Below, in pieces: positions 48,310 to 59,920 of a stretch of DNA of 64,000 nucleotides. The DNA comes from Nipponacmea schrenckii. Taxonomy: Eukaryota; Mollusca; Gastropoda; Lottiidae. A program made the position numbers and the translations under genes. Below the pieces are notes generated by a model. It was not told the DNA's origin and searched no databases. It saw only the letters and a list, made by a program, of their open reading frames with translations. The stretch is from positions 5,704,001 to 5,768,000 of the forward strand of contig CM060200.1 of the NCBI GenBank assembly GCA_030562195.1, read 5' to 3'. The stretch's first letter is position 1. Every line of letters begins with the position of its first letter.

Positions 48310-49014
48310 TGTGTAGTAAAAGGTATTAATAAATAAATTTTCGGACTTTGAAATTGGCTGAATTTTGCCCCCTTAAAATTAAAAAAAATTAATGAGTTAA
48401 ACAAATCAAATGATAACAGCTTTTTTAAAAAAGTGAAAATATAACGGAAAATTTAATTAAAAAAATTGGCATATATTGAAATTATAAATATACCAGTTAA
48501 TTGTTTATATTTTTTCCAAATATTTTTTTTAATATAACTAGAGGATAAAATTAGCTGTGTTGTTTTACCAGTATTGTTAAATTTTTCCCTTTTGTTTATT
48601 TAACTAAAAAGTTGTGTCTTTTTTATAAACAGGTAAAATTCTTGAATTAACCATCTCTACTGCTAGCTTGTCTATCACTATAAATATCACTGTTTATTCT
48701 AACATTTACCTGTTGGCTTTCACTGATACCTCATGCCATTTTTAAACTTCGGGAAAACATTTACTTTTACTTACCAATATATACATGAACCAAATTGATT
48801 TACAATGATTTACATTTGTTATGCTGAACAAGTTATTCTGAAACTTGAAACTTCATAAGGTTCAACCTAACACAATAGCAGTGTAAATGTTTCCATTAGG
48901 TACCTGACTATTATGAATAAGTAATAAAAAGAATGCAAAAATATAAAAAATAAAAAATATTGACTAAGGTAATTTTTTAAGACTATGGGATTTATAAACC
49001 ATACGTATGTATCA
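48310..49014. other. AT-rich DNA
   Basis: No feature is called. Two minus-strand donor-like sites (GTAAGTAAAAG near 48775, GTAAATG near 48712) lack acceptors. Confidence 0.5.
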
Positions 49015-49513
49015 TTAAAGGGGCCAACAATCTTGATTTTTAGGGGTCGTTTTGGGCCTTTGTTACATTTAAACAGGCCTCAGAAATACCCAAGCTCTAA
49101 GAAAATCGCAAAATACCTTGAAATATACCTCAAACAAAAAATTTCACTTTTCATTTTTTTCCGTGCTGTACGTGGCTGGTCTCCAGTCAGTCTGAAAATT
49201 GTGTGTCCTGTTGACAAAGTCTACAATTGAAAATGCGTTGTAGTCTATTTATATAGATGACCGCTATTGCACGACGGGAAGGATAACTCTTTGATTATAA
49301 AGACGATCTGTTTTCCAATATGGCGGGACGTTCGTAATATCTTAAGACATTATGATTTTTCAAACACGGATAATTATGGATATACATGGATTTGAAGGCT
49401 CAAATTTCAAAGGTAAGCTCTGTAGACTATTTCTGATTAGCTAAGCAAAAGATTTCATGTGTTTGAGGCTGTCGGATGATTGTCCGAAACAAATCAAGCC
49501 TAGGCCCCTTTAA
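49015..49513. mobile_element. TTAA-flanked MITE, about 499 bp (piggyBac-like ends)
   Basis: The left end TTAAAGGGGCC (49015-49025) is the exact inverse of the right end GGCCCCTTTAA (49503-49513). The similarity continues inward imperfectly (AATCTTGATTTTT against the inverse of AATCAAGCC). Ends reading TTAA-AGGGG are compatible with a TTAA target duplication and a piggyBac-type MITE, though TTAA being palindromic makes duplication and repeat hard to separate. The interior is G+C-richer than its flanks, carries a YY1-like AATATGGCGGGA at about 49317 and a donor-like AAAG|GTAAGC near 49411, and encodes no transposase. The frame 48985-49230 is incidental. Confidence 0.72.
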
Positions 49514-50559
49514 AGTGTAATTGAAGTCTTTTACACCCATTTTTAAATACAGACCAGGTGCCTGTTTATATAACAGCTAAATCAAGGTTTCTGAGAACCT
49601 GCTTATTAATTGTACAGTGTAAATGGAAGCAATGCTTTTTTGTGGAACTCTGATTAATGATACAATTAGTCCTTGTAAAACCAGCTGTAAATTATAATAA
49701 AGAAATTCTAAACATGAAGAAATTCTGTAGGGGGAAATACCGGTAGCTTTAAAGATATGATCAATAAATAGTTAATCATTTCATTGAAATTCATTTAACA
49801 TTACAAAAATTATAAATGAGCAATTTTTTCCAGGCCACCTGGAAGACATTTTAAACGATATACCGAAATCAGAGTTTGAATGATTTGATTGACTTCATGC
49901 CACAAAGAATGGATTTTGTTTGTGAGAACCAAATAGCAACAAATTTTCGAAATTCAGTCTGCACAAACTGCCTGTGTAATATTTTCAATCTTGTACAGAT
50001 TACTAAATGATCAAAGGAAACTAAAGAAGATATCAAATGTGAATAACAAAAAATAAGCTGAATAATCTTCTTAAAGTTCATAGCATCAAAGATGCAGAGA
50101 AAAAAAGGTGAGGCAATGCCAACATTTCAGAATGTGTTGCTTCTTATTACAATAATCAGTGAAAGCAAGGAATGTAAAATGTATACAGTTAAAAATTTCA
50201 ATGATGCCTCAAAGTTTTATTTTATGTATCAAGTGTACAGGGAAAAACTTGCACATATGTATTTTTCCAGATGGATAGTTTTTATAATGTGAAACTCTTC
50301 TTAAATATCTTAAGTGGATACAAATGTTTAAATGTTTGCTTTACCAGCGGAAAGAGACCTTCCCAATATATATTGGTCTTTATTTTCAGATCTCATTATT
50401 CTTCAGGTTCATATATTACTGGTATTAGGCCATTGGTAATCACTTAAGCTAACACAAAAAAAGAATTTGAGCTCAATCAGCCTGCGTAACTAATATTTAG
50501 ACAAGATTTTCATTTCCATGAGTGTTTTTGTTTTATTTTATTGGAATTGGACATATTTG
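49514..50559. other. AT-rich DNA
   Basis: No gene is called; short frames at 49869-50081 and 50092-50292 are unsupported. Confidence 0.5.
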
Positions 50560-50826
50560 AATTTTGAAAAATGCTACACGTAACCAAATTTGAGCTCTAT
50601 AAGATAGTTTGAAATAGCACGAGTTGTATACTATAGCTATTAGAGTGAAAAACGCTAAGTTGGACACAATAAAAAAAATCATCACAAAAATAGATAGGTA
50701 TCATCTTCAAAATGAAACTGACCCACAAAGAAAATTATAAGATTCTGTAAAGAATTGTAGCCTGTAGAGTGAGCACAAACAATTGTAAACGGACTGATGG
50801 GGCAATTACAATATACACCCCAAATA
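50560..50826. mobile_element. Decayed right end of a pearl-like element
   Basis: TGTAGAGTGAGCACAAACAA then TTGTAAACGGACTGATGGGG then CAATATACACCCC (about 50763-50823) match the right end of the element at 13.4-13.6 kb: GTAGAGTGTTTAC, CAATTGTGGACGGAC and CAATATACGCCCC. The GGAC tract is reduced to one or two units. Sequence upstream to about 50560 is only loosely core-like, so the left limit is uncertain. Confidence 0.65.
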
Positions 50827-51729
50827 AATAGTGATAACTACATTTCTGGAGTTTGTACTTGTTTTAAATGAGATTTATTCTGGGAAAATGTCTAAAGGGT
50901 CAGAAGAACTAATGATAAAATAAATATAGTAATGAATTGGTCAAGAGATGGAAATGGACTGAGTGGGATGATGACCAATACTCATTAAGCCCAGATTGCA
51001 TGTTTGCAACCAATCTACCAATAAACAAGTAACTCTCACATTTCATTATTAGTAGACAGTAGTAATAATACCAATTGGTCATCATGGGACAGCAAATGAA
51101 TCAGAACACAGATTATTTGCCCAGTGTGCTAATAGATAGAACTGATGAGAAAAGGAGATAATGATTAAAATACACAGAGATTACAGATGACTGACTTCTA
51201 GTGAAACAATGAATTCTCCAATGACCCTAGCAATTAGAAAATTAGTCAACTAATGATGGAAGTCGTGTTAAGTGACCTATTACTCCAGACTATTAAATTA
51301 GTGATTTCTTTACTGATATAAATCCACTAATTTTAGTTTGTCATTGATATTTCTTCATACAACTACTCAAGTTCACAATTCCACCACTGTGTTAATGAAT
51401 TGGACAAATGTGTGAATGGATTATATGTTAGATAGGGTTTTTTAGTTTTAGTGAGAAGAATCACCGTTTTTCTCTGATATCCCTCATTCTAGCACAATAT
51501 CATGTACAACAATATCATTTATAACAGTAATATATTAATCTCCTTATTAAAACCTACCCCTCCGGTCCCCTCCTTAAATTCGAAGATTTGTATTCTAGAA
51601 TCAGTAAGTTTGCTTGAATCTAGTTTCCACCTCAGGTGTGGATTATATGAGAGTGAACTATTTACTATAGGCTTAATGCTATTGTATTAATTAAATTTCA
51701 TTAATTGCACACTGCCTGGAAATATTAAT
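50827..51729. other. AT-rich DNA
   Basis: Nothing is called apart from a 16-mer near-palindrome CCACCTCAGGTGTGGA at 51628-51643, also present at 54422-54437. Confidence 0.5.
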
Positions 51730-51735
51730 CTTTAT

Positions 51736-51845
51736 CCATCCAAATTAATAATAATAATAAACTCTTTATTTTATATGGGTCAGAATTAGGCCCAATACAC
51801 AAGGACATGGTCCTGTCTCACATTCAGCCCATGGGGCAGTACATT
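51736..51845 (-). mobile_element. 3' end of a non-LTR retroelement (minus strand)
   Basis: Read on the minus strand, a body containing GTGTATTGGGCCTAATTCTG leads to ATAAAATAAAGAGTTT and a (TTA)n-type tail TATTATTATTATTA (51739-51757 on plus). A body, an AATAAA-like signal and a trinucleotide tail is the usual form of short LINE or SINE 3' copies in invertebrates. The family is not identified and the 5' limit is uncertain; no reverse-transcriptase residues are visible. Confidence 0.5.
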
Positions 51846-53197
51846 GAACAAAAAAAAAATGGATTGAGGATTGTAAGATACAACACTCCCCTTCATTTTA
51901 TTTTCAGCTAGGAAAAAAAAATAACATGATAATAAATTACTCAATCCAAAATGCTTTACGTGAGAACAAAACAGAAATAATCCACAATATTTACACCAAC
52001 TGCATAAAATGTACTTGAAAAAAGCCATTAGAATAAATGATGTAAAAATCAATAAGAAATTGAAGCTGATTAAAAAACAGGAATGACCATGTGACCTATT
52101 AGATCATTGGTAGTTAGGTGGAGGAAGGATATTGGTGAGAAAAGGCGGATCAATTTTATATTCTTTAATTTACCACTATCTTAAACTGTGTCTGAATCCT
52201 GCTCTATAAATATTGATCTATATTCTAGCATACTGCCTGAAGAACTAGAAATATACATCTGTAAGAGCCCACCATTTCCCGTTTTCACTGCTCTTTTCTT
52301 CCAACATGAATAAAATTATATTTCATCTTTCATCTTGGTTATTTTATGTCTTATTTATGTGCTTGGAATACATCATTTAGATGCAGCACTTTTCCTTGGA
52401 TTAATCAAAGGTAAAAATAGGGGTTTTCACCAAAAGTAAGAATTGGTAGGTATAAACTATGGATCACTATGAGTCACGTTACCAATTCCCATCAGATTCT
52501 ACACACAGAAACATACTTAGATATAACACAATCCTGAAAATTTGAGAAGATTGATCGATTTCAACAAAATTTGGTGAATTAAATTAAATTTGCATGTCCT
52601 TATTTAAAAAGTAAGAATATGAACAAGCTAAAATTCCAAAAATAATTGAATTCAAATTTCAACACTTTCCAGTTAAAGGCAACTGGAAATGCTATGATTT
52701 CATATGGAATGACCAATGTTTTTAATTCAAGATGTAGGACTATATTCAAGAAAGGTTCTCAAGCCTGACAGGGAGACTCATAGCTTCTATTAGCACTCTT
52801 CGGATTTCAAGTCCATTATCTTGATTTTTCCAAAATATTAACCAGATTAAGTTGACTGTATACTGGCAATGCACTAAGAAATAATTCAGAATGCCAAAAA
52901 AATTTGTCAATTCAATTTAATAAAGAACATTTTGCAAAAAACAGTTTTATGTCTTTAACTTAACAGATCTTTATAAAGGGAGACTGAAGGTTAAATAAGA
53001 CTTTTTTGATAAATTAAGAGAGAGAGGACATACATAGATCAAAATATAAACGGTTTTTACTAGAAAATGATTTAGATATAGTGGGTAAAATGGCCGATAT
53101 AATAAAATGTCTGCATTCAACTGTGATATTATGAAAAAGTGTAAATTGCCAGTCATCTTCTCTAGGGACCTATATTTATCGTACATGTCTACTTCAC
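51846..53197. other. AT-rich DNA
   Basis: No gene is called; the frame 51786-52052 (minus) overlaps the retroelement tail and is not a gene. Confidence 0.5.
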
Positions 53198-53263
53198 CCT
53201 GCATTTTTCCCACTTCCTTCCAAATCAATAATGTGCCGAGAAGAATTTGAGGTTGGTTAGTCT
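53198..53263 (-). CDS. Candidate exon within a 107-codon open frame (weak)
   Basis: On the minus strand AAATCTGTCCCTAG is a good acceptor (after 53263) and ATGCAGG|GTGAAG a fair donor (before 53198). The 66 bp are open as two bases, then TNQPQILLGTLLIWKEVGKM-Q, then one base. The frame in fact stays open from 53294 to 52971, the longest non-repeat frame in the window. Its first half has gene-like composition and its second half is intron-like (Y, L, F, S). No family is recognised, and frames of about 100 codons are expected by chance. Confidence 0.22.
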
Positions 53264-53914
53264 CTAGGGACAGATTTGAATTTACAGGAACCAAACTTCA
53301 ACAGTTTTAACAGAATATTTCCTTTTGGTAAACAGTGAAAATTATGTATAGCTTACAGATACAAATATATAACAAATTACAAGTTAAAACACAGTAAACA
53401 ATATTATATGCCAGACCTATATATCAAAACAAAAGTTGGATATCGGTCAGTATTCATTCTGGCAGCTAGACCACAATAAGTGACCACAAGACAGCATTTT
53501 AAATACTTTCATGCCAAATGAAATTTAAAAGAGCAGTCTGATTATAATGCTAAAATTTATTAAATCTATCACCAAAATATGGAAAATAAATAGACTAAAG
53601 TATATTGTAAAAATTTGCTAAAAGTTTTCATCTATATTTAACCGCCACTATGCTTTTGGAGGTTATTGCAAAATGGATTCAGCAAAATAGGTTCTGAAGG
53701 TTTCAACTAATATAGAGCTTTTATCAGGTCAAAATCCAAAATTTCAATAAGTTAAAACTGCTTAATTAGCAGTAAATACACTTAGTTCTGAACATATTTA
53801 TAATATTTCTGAATGTATGTATAATTGATTTTACAATGTTTTTAATAATATAAATTTTGCATACTGTCCTCTTTAAGTGTCCTTTAAAGTGTCCTTTTTC
53901 AAAATCAATGATAC
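53264..53914. other. AT-rich DNA
   Basis: Nothing assignable is seen apart from a doubled AAGTGTCCTTT near 53875-53898. Confidence 0.5.
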
Positions 53915-53955
53915 CTTGGTATCCATGTACACACAGCCTTTCATTGGGGCTGGGC
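53915..53955 (-). CDS. Candidate exon, 41 bp, G+C-rich, joins in phase to 44637-44723
   Basis: On the minus strand a T-rich tract (TTTGTTTGTGTTTTATTCG) ending CTGCTAG precedes it and ACCAAG|GTATCA follows. More than half of the 41 bp are G or C, against about a third nearby. Two frames are open. Two bases then PAPMKGCVYMDTK ends in phase 0, exactly what 44637-44723 needs; the other is PSPNERLCVHGYQ plus one base. Frame 1 hits TGA. Overlapping longer frames (53766-53972, 53873-54103) run into AT-rich sequence and are read-through. The family is unknown. Confidence 0.35.
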
Positions 53956-54824
53956 CTAGCAGTAGCAGGCACGAATAAAACACAAACAAATCTTTCTTTA
54001 GTTCAGTGACTAAATTCTGTATGATCCAAGTCATCAGGCCATACTTTAAGTACTTCAGCACATCAACTGATATCAATATTTCCTGCAAGGATACTGTACA
54101 CACAATAAAAGGAATTTTTTTTTAGCCTAAGAGAAAAGATATCTAAGCAGATATCAGCTATTTAGACCAATTATTTATACACCCTGCATGGAACATGTTA
54201 ACCCCCCTTCATCAAATGGTCAAAACTCCATAAAGCCACAGCAATTACTATCTACTTATTATTTTGCCTTCTTTCAAGAATGTTGATTTATTTATGAATG
54301 TTCAGTGAATATATCAGTTTATCTGTAAAGAGTTGTTCTCCATGTTTTTGCTATCAGCGTTGGAAATAAGAATCTAATATATCTTAGATTAGCCATGCTC
54401 AATTAGTCCAGTTTTGATAGGCCACCTCAGGTGTGGAATTTATTTTCATTCATAAGACACAACAAGTATAAACATCTGGGTTGTTTGGATAGAAACATCA
54501 AAACTTTTAAGATTGCTTAAGTAATATATTTGAAGATTAATTTGAGATAAATATTATTTAGTTTGATCTCCAATTTAACACAATAAGATTGCTGGAACCA
54601 CTGAAACAGAGCATAGAGCAGGATATATCTACAATTTGACAAATGCAAGTTCAGCAAATAGGTTTTTCATACCTTACAGGTATTCAGTCTAGACCAATTG
54701 TGCAGTCTTTTCAAATATAATAAAGTAGCTGACAGTTTTGTTCATTGAAAATTGCATTATATATCACGGGCATAAATATCTAACCAATATGTTTATACAT
54801 TTCTTCTCCAAAATCACATATGAT
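53956..54824. other. AT-rich DNA
   Basis: Second copy of the 16-mer CCACCTCAGGTGTGGA at 54422-54437; otherwise nothing is seen. Confidence 0.5.
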
Positions 54825-55030
54825 TTTAAGAACAAGGGCAATAACTCATTAGCTTTTATTTCATTCATTATCATAGGATTATAGGTTTAGACAGATGAAA
54901 ATAGTCAATTTCACCAAGATCCTCAAATTCAGGTAAGAATTGTCCATTCTAGAAATTTACATTAAAAAATAAAACTTGTTGAAGGCAATTCACTAAATTT
55001 TAACAAGAATTGTGCCATCTAGAATGTATA
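54825..55030. mobile_element. Decayed pearl-like core fragment
   Basis: AAGAACAAGGGCAATAACTC (from 54829) is nearly identical to the core of the element at 13.2 kb. Later blocks (TCACCAAGATCCTCAAATTC, CAAGAATTGTGCCATCTAGA) resemble TCATCAAAATCC and CAAGAATTGT..CTAGAG. About one and a half core units survive with many changes, and no ends are visible. Confidence 0.65.
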
Positions 55031-58000
55031 AAAATATACCAGTTGGACATAAAAACAAAACAGTTGAATACCAGATTACTCTGTAACAAAATGTGATGAG
55101 CTTAACAGGCACATTCAACTAAAACTAATACACTCCCCTGACCCATGCTAGGAATACATGAGACAGTTTGATCTGGAATCAAATCTATTGTTCAAGTGCA
55201 CCTCAACAAATTAACTTAGCCATCAGTAGCAATTTGCACTTGAAATGACTTAAAACAAACGAGAACAATGAAGTAGACTGAAGAATTAAACTATTTTCTC
55301 CATGCAAGAGCATGTTCATCAAGCATACAGAAGTGGATATATTTACATTCTGCCAGTAGTTGGTGGAAGTCTCAAGAAGAAATAGAGAGATTTATGAGGA
55401 ATTGAAAGGCAATGAGGTAGAAGATAATAAAACTAAATAAGAGGTGTTCAACTCATCTCAAGCCTCATTGAAGATCATTTGAATAATTGGTGAAGTAAAT
55501 GTTAATATCCTAGTGTCTATAAGAATAGATGGTCAGAATGTATCTTTTCATCTTGATGTCTTTAATAGTGTTTATTTTCACTTATCATTCATAACTCTCC
55601 TCTAAAAAATCTTTCTTTTACACCGAATGCTTCTCAGTACAGAACGGATGCATTTTTTCTTATGTAAACAGACAAGCATCAAGGGAACTGGTCCAATTTT
55701 TTTGCAACCTCAAGAAGGCTGTGTCTGAACAGTTTTCAGAATTTGAGAATGAACTTCAGATGTGTTTATTTTAAGTAGTAAATGATCTCAGAACTCTATT
55801 GCACCTTCCCATTGCATCATTATTCAGTAACATTGTTGTAGGGTAACTTCACAAGATAATATTTAACTTTTTTATGATGAGTTCAACAGATAAGCATACA
55901 GAAGACCTTTTCAAATTACACTACAAAGTATTCCTATGTTGAAATATTCTTAATCAATGAAAACCTCTTTTAAATTAATCTATTACCGGTACTATAACAA
56001 ATCATGAAAACAGCATCTCAAAGTATGGTAAAATTAGCTTCGATCTTCTTTAAAAGCACAGATTTGCTGTTTTTAAAGGTTGATTTAGATTTTGAATAAT
56101 ATGAAAAACAGCCTTCAGAAGCACAAGAAATGCAAGAAATAATAATTCGAACTAGAAATTTTAATTATTACTTATGTCTTTTCTAAATATTGAAGAGTCT
56201 GAAGAAATGACAAGTGGACATTTTTACTTCCAAACACAGACACAAATTGATTTGACGGTTCGAAACTTACAGTAAAAATAATTGCTGTATTCTTCCATAT
56301 AAAGATAAAGAAACTAAGCCTGCTAGGCAATTAAACACCCAATACATCCATAAGGAAAGTCATGATCAAAATAATACTTTTAGGTACCAGTCAGTCCAAA
56401 CCTTCGTTTGAAGTTTTATTATAAATAGATAAATACCATGATATATATTTTGCCTAAGTACCAATTTCATTTGACTGGATACTTAAGTAATTATATTTTG
56501 GTGTGTTGAAAATTTGGGTTTTTGTGTGTTTCCAGAAGCCAAAGTCTATGATTCAGATCAACTTCAAATACATCTAATAAAATCAGAAAGTAAGAGCAAT
56601 AAAATTCTACATTCATCACCATTTACTTCATTTTGATCCAATAGTCAGTGAAAGTCAATTTTATTTGTCAATAAATCACATCTCGCCCCACGCTAGTTAT
56701 AGATTGCACACTTTTTCTCTCTAGCAAATAACCTCACACGTAGTAATCTTCTTCTAGTGTGAATAGATACACAAAATATTGATCGGCAGCATTTAATCAA
56801 TTTCTCTTCCAATCAGATATAACAGAACTGTACGTGATAATCTTGGTAAAATACTCATTTCTTCAACTAGTCATTTTATCAATCAAATTACCGTTGGACT
56901 AAATACTAGTGTCTTACTAACTTTCATTCAAAATTGATAATCTTCAAGACAATTTTAATGGCGCTTAAAAAAGACTAAAAGGCATTTTTTTCACACATGA
57001 AATAATTCCTTTGCATAGTATATATGCTAAAGGTGCTATATGTCTACTTCACCAAAACCTACTATAAAAAAAAACTCAATTTCTAAACAAAATTCTTATT
57101 TCTAACAGCTAAAAACTCAAATTTACTTGATCTTATATGATCCGATATCTTAAAAATCTACCGCAGTCTCACTTTGAGAATTCTATATTCCACTGGGGAA
57201 CCACATACGGTACACAATAGGAATAAGAGATGACCAGACAATGAAAGGATTTTTTAATTTGTTTCATTGATATCAATTTTTCAATGACCAGTTCTATATA
57301 ATATAATTTGATCTAGCTTAGTTATTACTTCCAATCTTACATAATTGGTAAATTTTCTTGGACTCTTCCTGTAATGGTTCCTTCCAGAAATTTTTCCAAT
57401 GATGTAATGTAGATATTTTTAGATCATTGGTAAATATATTAAAATATTTTCAAATTCCTACAATCATTTTTTTTGCACGTGTGAGAAGCTGTTGACCCAC
57501 TATTTAGTCATTTGCAAGGGAGGAATATAATCAGAACAAATAAGACTACTAAATTCAAATTGACTATCAATTGATTTCGATATAAAATTTTCATATCTGT
57601 ATTGAAATTTAATTTGTGACAAAGAAATAGAGAATTTGGAGTCAGATAGACATTACATTGGTGAGTTCAAACATGCTCTATTTAACCCCAAAATACAAAT
57701 ATTATGTCTCTCTGGGATCAGAGTTTTTCTACAGAATACCAGTCAAAATAACATAAGATTACACCATCAAAGCAACTAAATATTGAACTTTGCAAACAGA
57801 CGGACTAATTAGTAATCATTCATAAATAATGATAATTATCTGTTCATTTATCATGAACACATTTTTTGATGAAAGTGGCAGACTGATTTGTGTAATATTG
57901 GCTTGAAAGTTAGGTGCTCAGATAAACAAAAACTATTATTAACCAAAACTACTTGTGACCTTCACTGTATATGCACATTTGTACTAAAGAAAATTCGGGC

Positions 58001-58299
58001 ATTAATATATATATAGAATGCCCAAATTTTCTATAAAGGTTTGTGTAAAACCTACTGAATGAAACTATTTTAGACACCACGTTCATGAAGATTTAATGAA
58101 ACTTTAGAACCAAAATGAATACTTACAAAATACGTATACATTCATTGACTTGTGTAATTTTTTTAATTTCTTGTTGTCATTTCACTCCTTAAAAAACAAC
58201 ATTCAAAAGTTGCTGAGAAAAACCGTTACTTCACAGTGATTAGCAGGGATAAAGAAAGTCTATCAATTTGGACTCAAACGTTTTAAAATCGAAATTTGC
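55031..58299. other. AT-rich DNA
   Basis: No gene, array or element is recognised. Confidence 0.5.
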
Positions 58300-58740
58300 A
58301 GGATGAAGCCATGAGAAAGATCTTTTCATCAGTCAAGGATCTAGAAATGTAAACTGATCAATAACTTTAGCTACATTGTCGTCCTATTGTAGAGTAAGAT
58401 TTTTCCATCCTCTCACTTTCAATAAGTGTAGACCAAATGAAGCATCGCCTAAATTCCTCACGCTAAATTACTTCCTTTATTCTCAAGATCTTCTTCTAAT
58501 TTCCTGTTTTTAAAGGTAAAAACAATGAAATACATATAAAGCCATGGTATACCTTTCAACATTTGATCAATTATCTATTAAGCCAATTTCATCCTAATTT
58601 AGAATGCATTATTCAAATTAATGGCCATTTAACAGTAGATATTTTTGAAAGAAGAATTTCTTTAATTTTTATGTTGTTACATTGGTTGACCAAACCCTGG
58701 GACATAAAAGAATATCTCATTTATAGGTCTGTCATAATAA
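58300..58740. repeat. Segmental duplication, longer copy
   Basis: Ordered blocks TCATCAGTCAAGGATCT, TGTAAACTGATCAATAA, ACCAAATGAAGCAT, AAAGGTAAAAACAATGAAAT, ACATATAAAGCCAT and AAGAATTTCTTTAATTTTTA recur in the same order at 59040-59370. The plus frame 58563-58871 begins in this copy and contains five Trp, but it is not preserved in the other copy and has no support. Confidence 0.7.
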
Positions 58741-58918
58741 AAAAAAACATGACAAGACAAATTTATAATAACCTTAAGTGGAGAGTTTTAAATTGTGTAT
58801 GGGTTATAAAATCAACCAATGAAAATTGTTTAAAAAGATTTACAGAAGAATCTTTTTTCAAACCTTGGTAATATAGGCCTAATTGGTTATTTTTACAAAC
58901 AATTCTAGATGGAAAATT

Positions 58919-59035
58919 GTTTAAAGGGGCACAACTTTTTTAGGGGTGTTTAGACCTTGTTACATTTACATCTCAGAAATATTAGTCTAAGAAATGAAAA
59001 TATTTGAAATTACTCAAAATTTATTTAATGATATT
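58919..59035. mobile_element. Truncated relative of the 49-kb MITE
   Basis: TTTAAAGGGGCACAACTTTT, TTAGGGGTGTTTAGACCTTG and TTACATTTACATCTCAGAAA follow the left end of the element at 49015 (TTAAAGGGGCCAACAATCTT, TTAGGGGTCGTTTTGGGCC, TTACATTTAAACAGGCCTCA). The similarity fades by about 59035 and no right end is found. It sits between the two copies of the 58.3-kb duplication. Confidence 0.6.
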
Positions 59036-59039
59036 TCGA

Positions 59040-59370
59040 TGAGCATGGAAATCTTCATCAGTCAAAATCTAGATGTAAACTGATCAATAATTTACTAATT
59101 GTTATTGAGAGTAATTCTTTCATTTATTTATCAGTGTGACCAAATGAGCATGCCTAAATTTAGTAATCTCTTTATTAGATCTTCCTAATATCCGTAAAGG
59201 TAAAAACATGAAATACATATAAACCATTATGATTTTAACATGTTGATAAATATCTATAACCCATGAATTTAAAGAAAATAAGCATTTAACGTATTTTTTA
59301 GAAACAAGAATTTCTTAATTTTTAGGCTGTTCGGATTGGTTGCCAAACCAATAAAGATCTGATTGTCTGT
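59040..59370. repeat. Segmental duplication, shortened copy
   Basis: Colinear with 58300-58740 but about 100 bp shorter, because it has lost many one- to ten-base pieces throughout while the remaining bases match well. Deletion-dominated decay is old divergence or a poorly polished assembly copy. Confidence 0.7.
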
Positions 59371-59818
59371 TTAAATCAAACATTAAATTTCCACATCTAA
59401 GCCTAAATTTCCAAGATAAATTGTAGGTTATAGAAACTTTTTGGCAGTGTCAGTCATTGCTGGCACTTAAGGTTTGTAATGTTTTTGCCTTCTTTTTACT
59501 GTTTTAACTCATAACTGAAGTGGAGAGGGTGCCAAGCTTGGAAGTTGATAATTTGACCTTGGCAAAAAAACATCCTGGCTTTCGATAAAAACTGTTATAA
59601 ACTGGTTATAGGGATACATTCCAAGATTAATGATTATCATTACTATTTAAAAATGATAATTAAAATGACTTCAAAAATAAATGGTAAAATTCGAAAAGCA
59701 AATGACTGTGCAGTCAAGGGCCTTATCTACTTTGTATTTGGATATTTGATCCTCCTGGAAAGATCGGACAATTGCTGACACCACTACTACAGTGGCCTAC
59801 TAGGCCTGTTAAACTTAC
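59371..59818. other. Unique DNA
   Basis: No feature is called. Short frames near 59700-59800 are unsupported. Confidence 0.45.
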
Positions 59819-59895
59819 ATTCCAACATTCTCGCTTTGGCTATGCCTAAGACCAGTCGTTATTCTGTAAGATTAGATCTGTAACTTTGAATAAAA
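59819..59895 (-). CDS. Possible first exon with start codon (weak)
   Basis: On the minus strand ATG (59826-59828), in fair context (AGA before), is followed by TTG-GAA-T and a near-consensus donor GTAAGTTTAAC. The leftover T joins in phase to 53915-53955, giving MLEC-PAPMKG. An in-frame TAA lies about 36 nt upstream, so this ATG would be the true start unless the 5' sequence is spliced. A TATATAT-rich box (59921-59930) lies about 95 bp upstream and would place transcription start near 59895. Only ten coding bases are proposed, so the case depends on the downstream exons. Confidence 0.2.
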
Positions 59896-59920
59896 GTCGA
59901 TTAAATTTTTACATAGGTTG

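Noticed and set aside
58563..58871. 102-codon plus-strand frame with five Trp
   Set aside because: The matching part of the duplicate at 59.04-59.37 kb does not preserve the frame, and it is AT-rich with no splice context.
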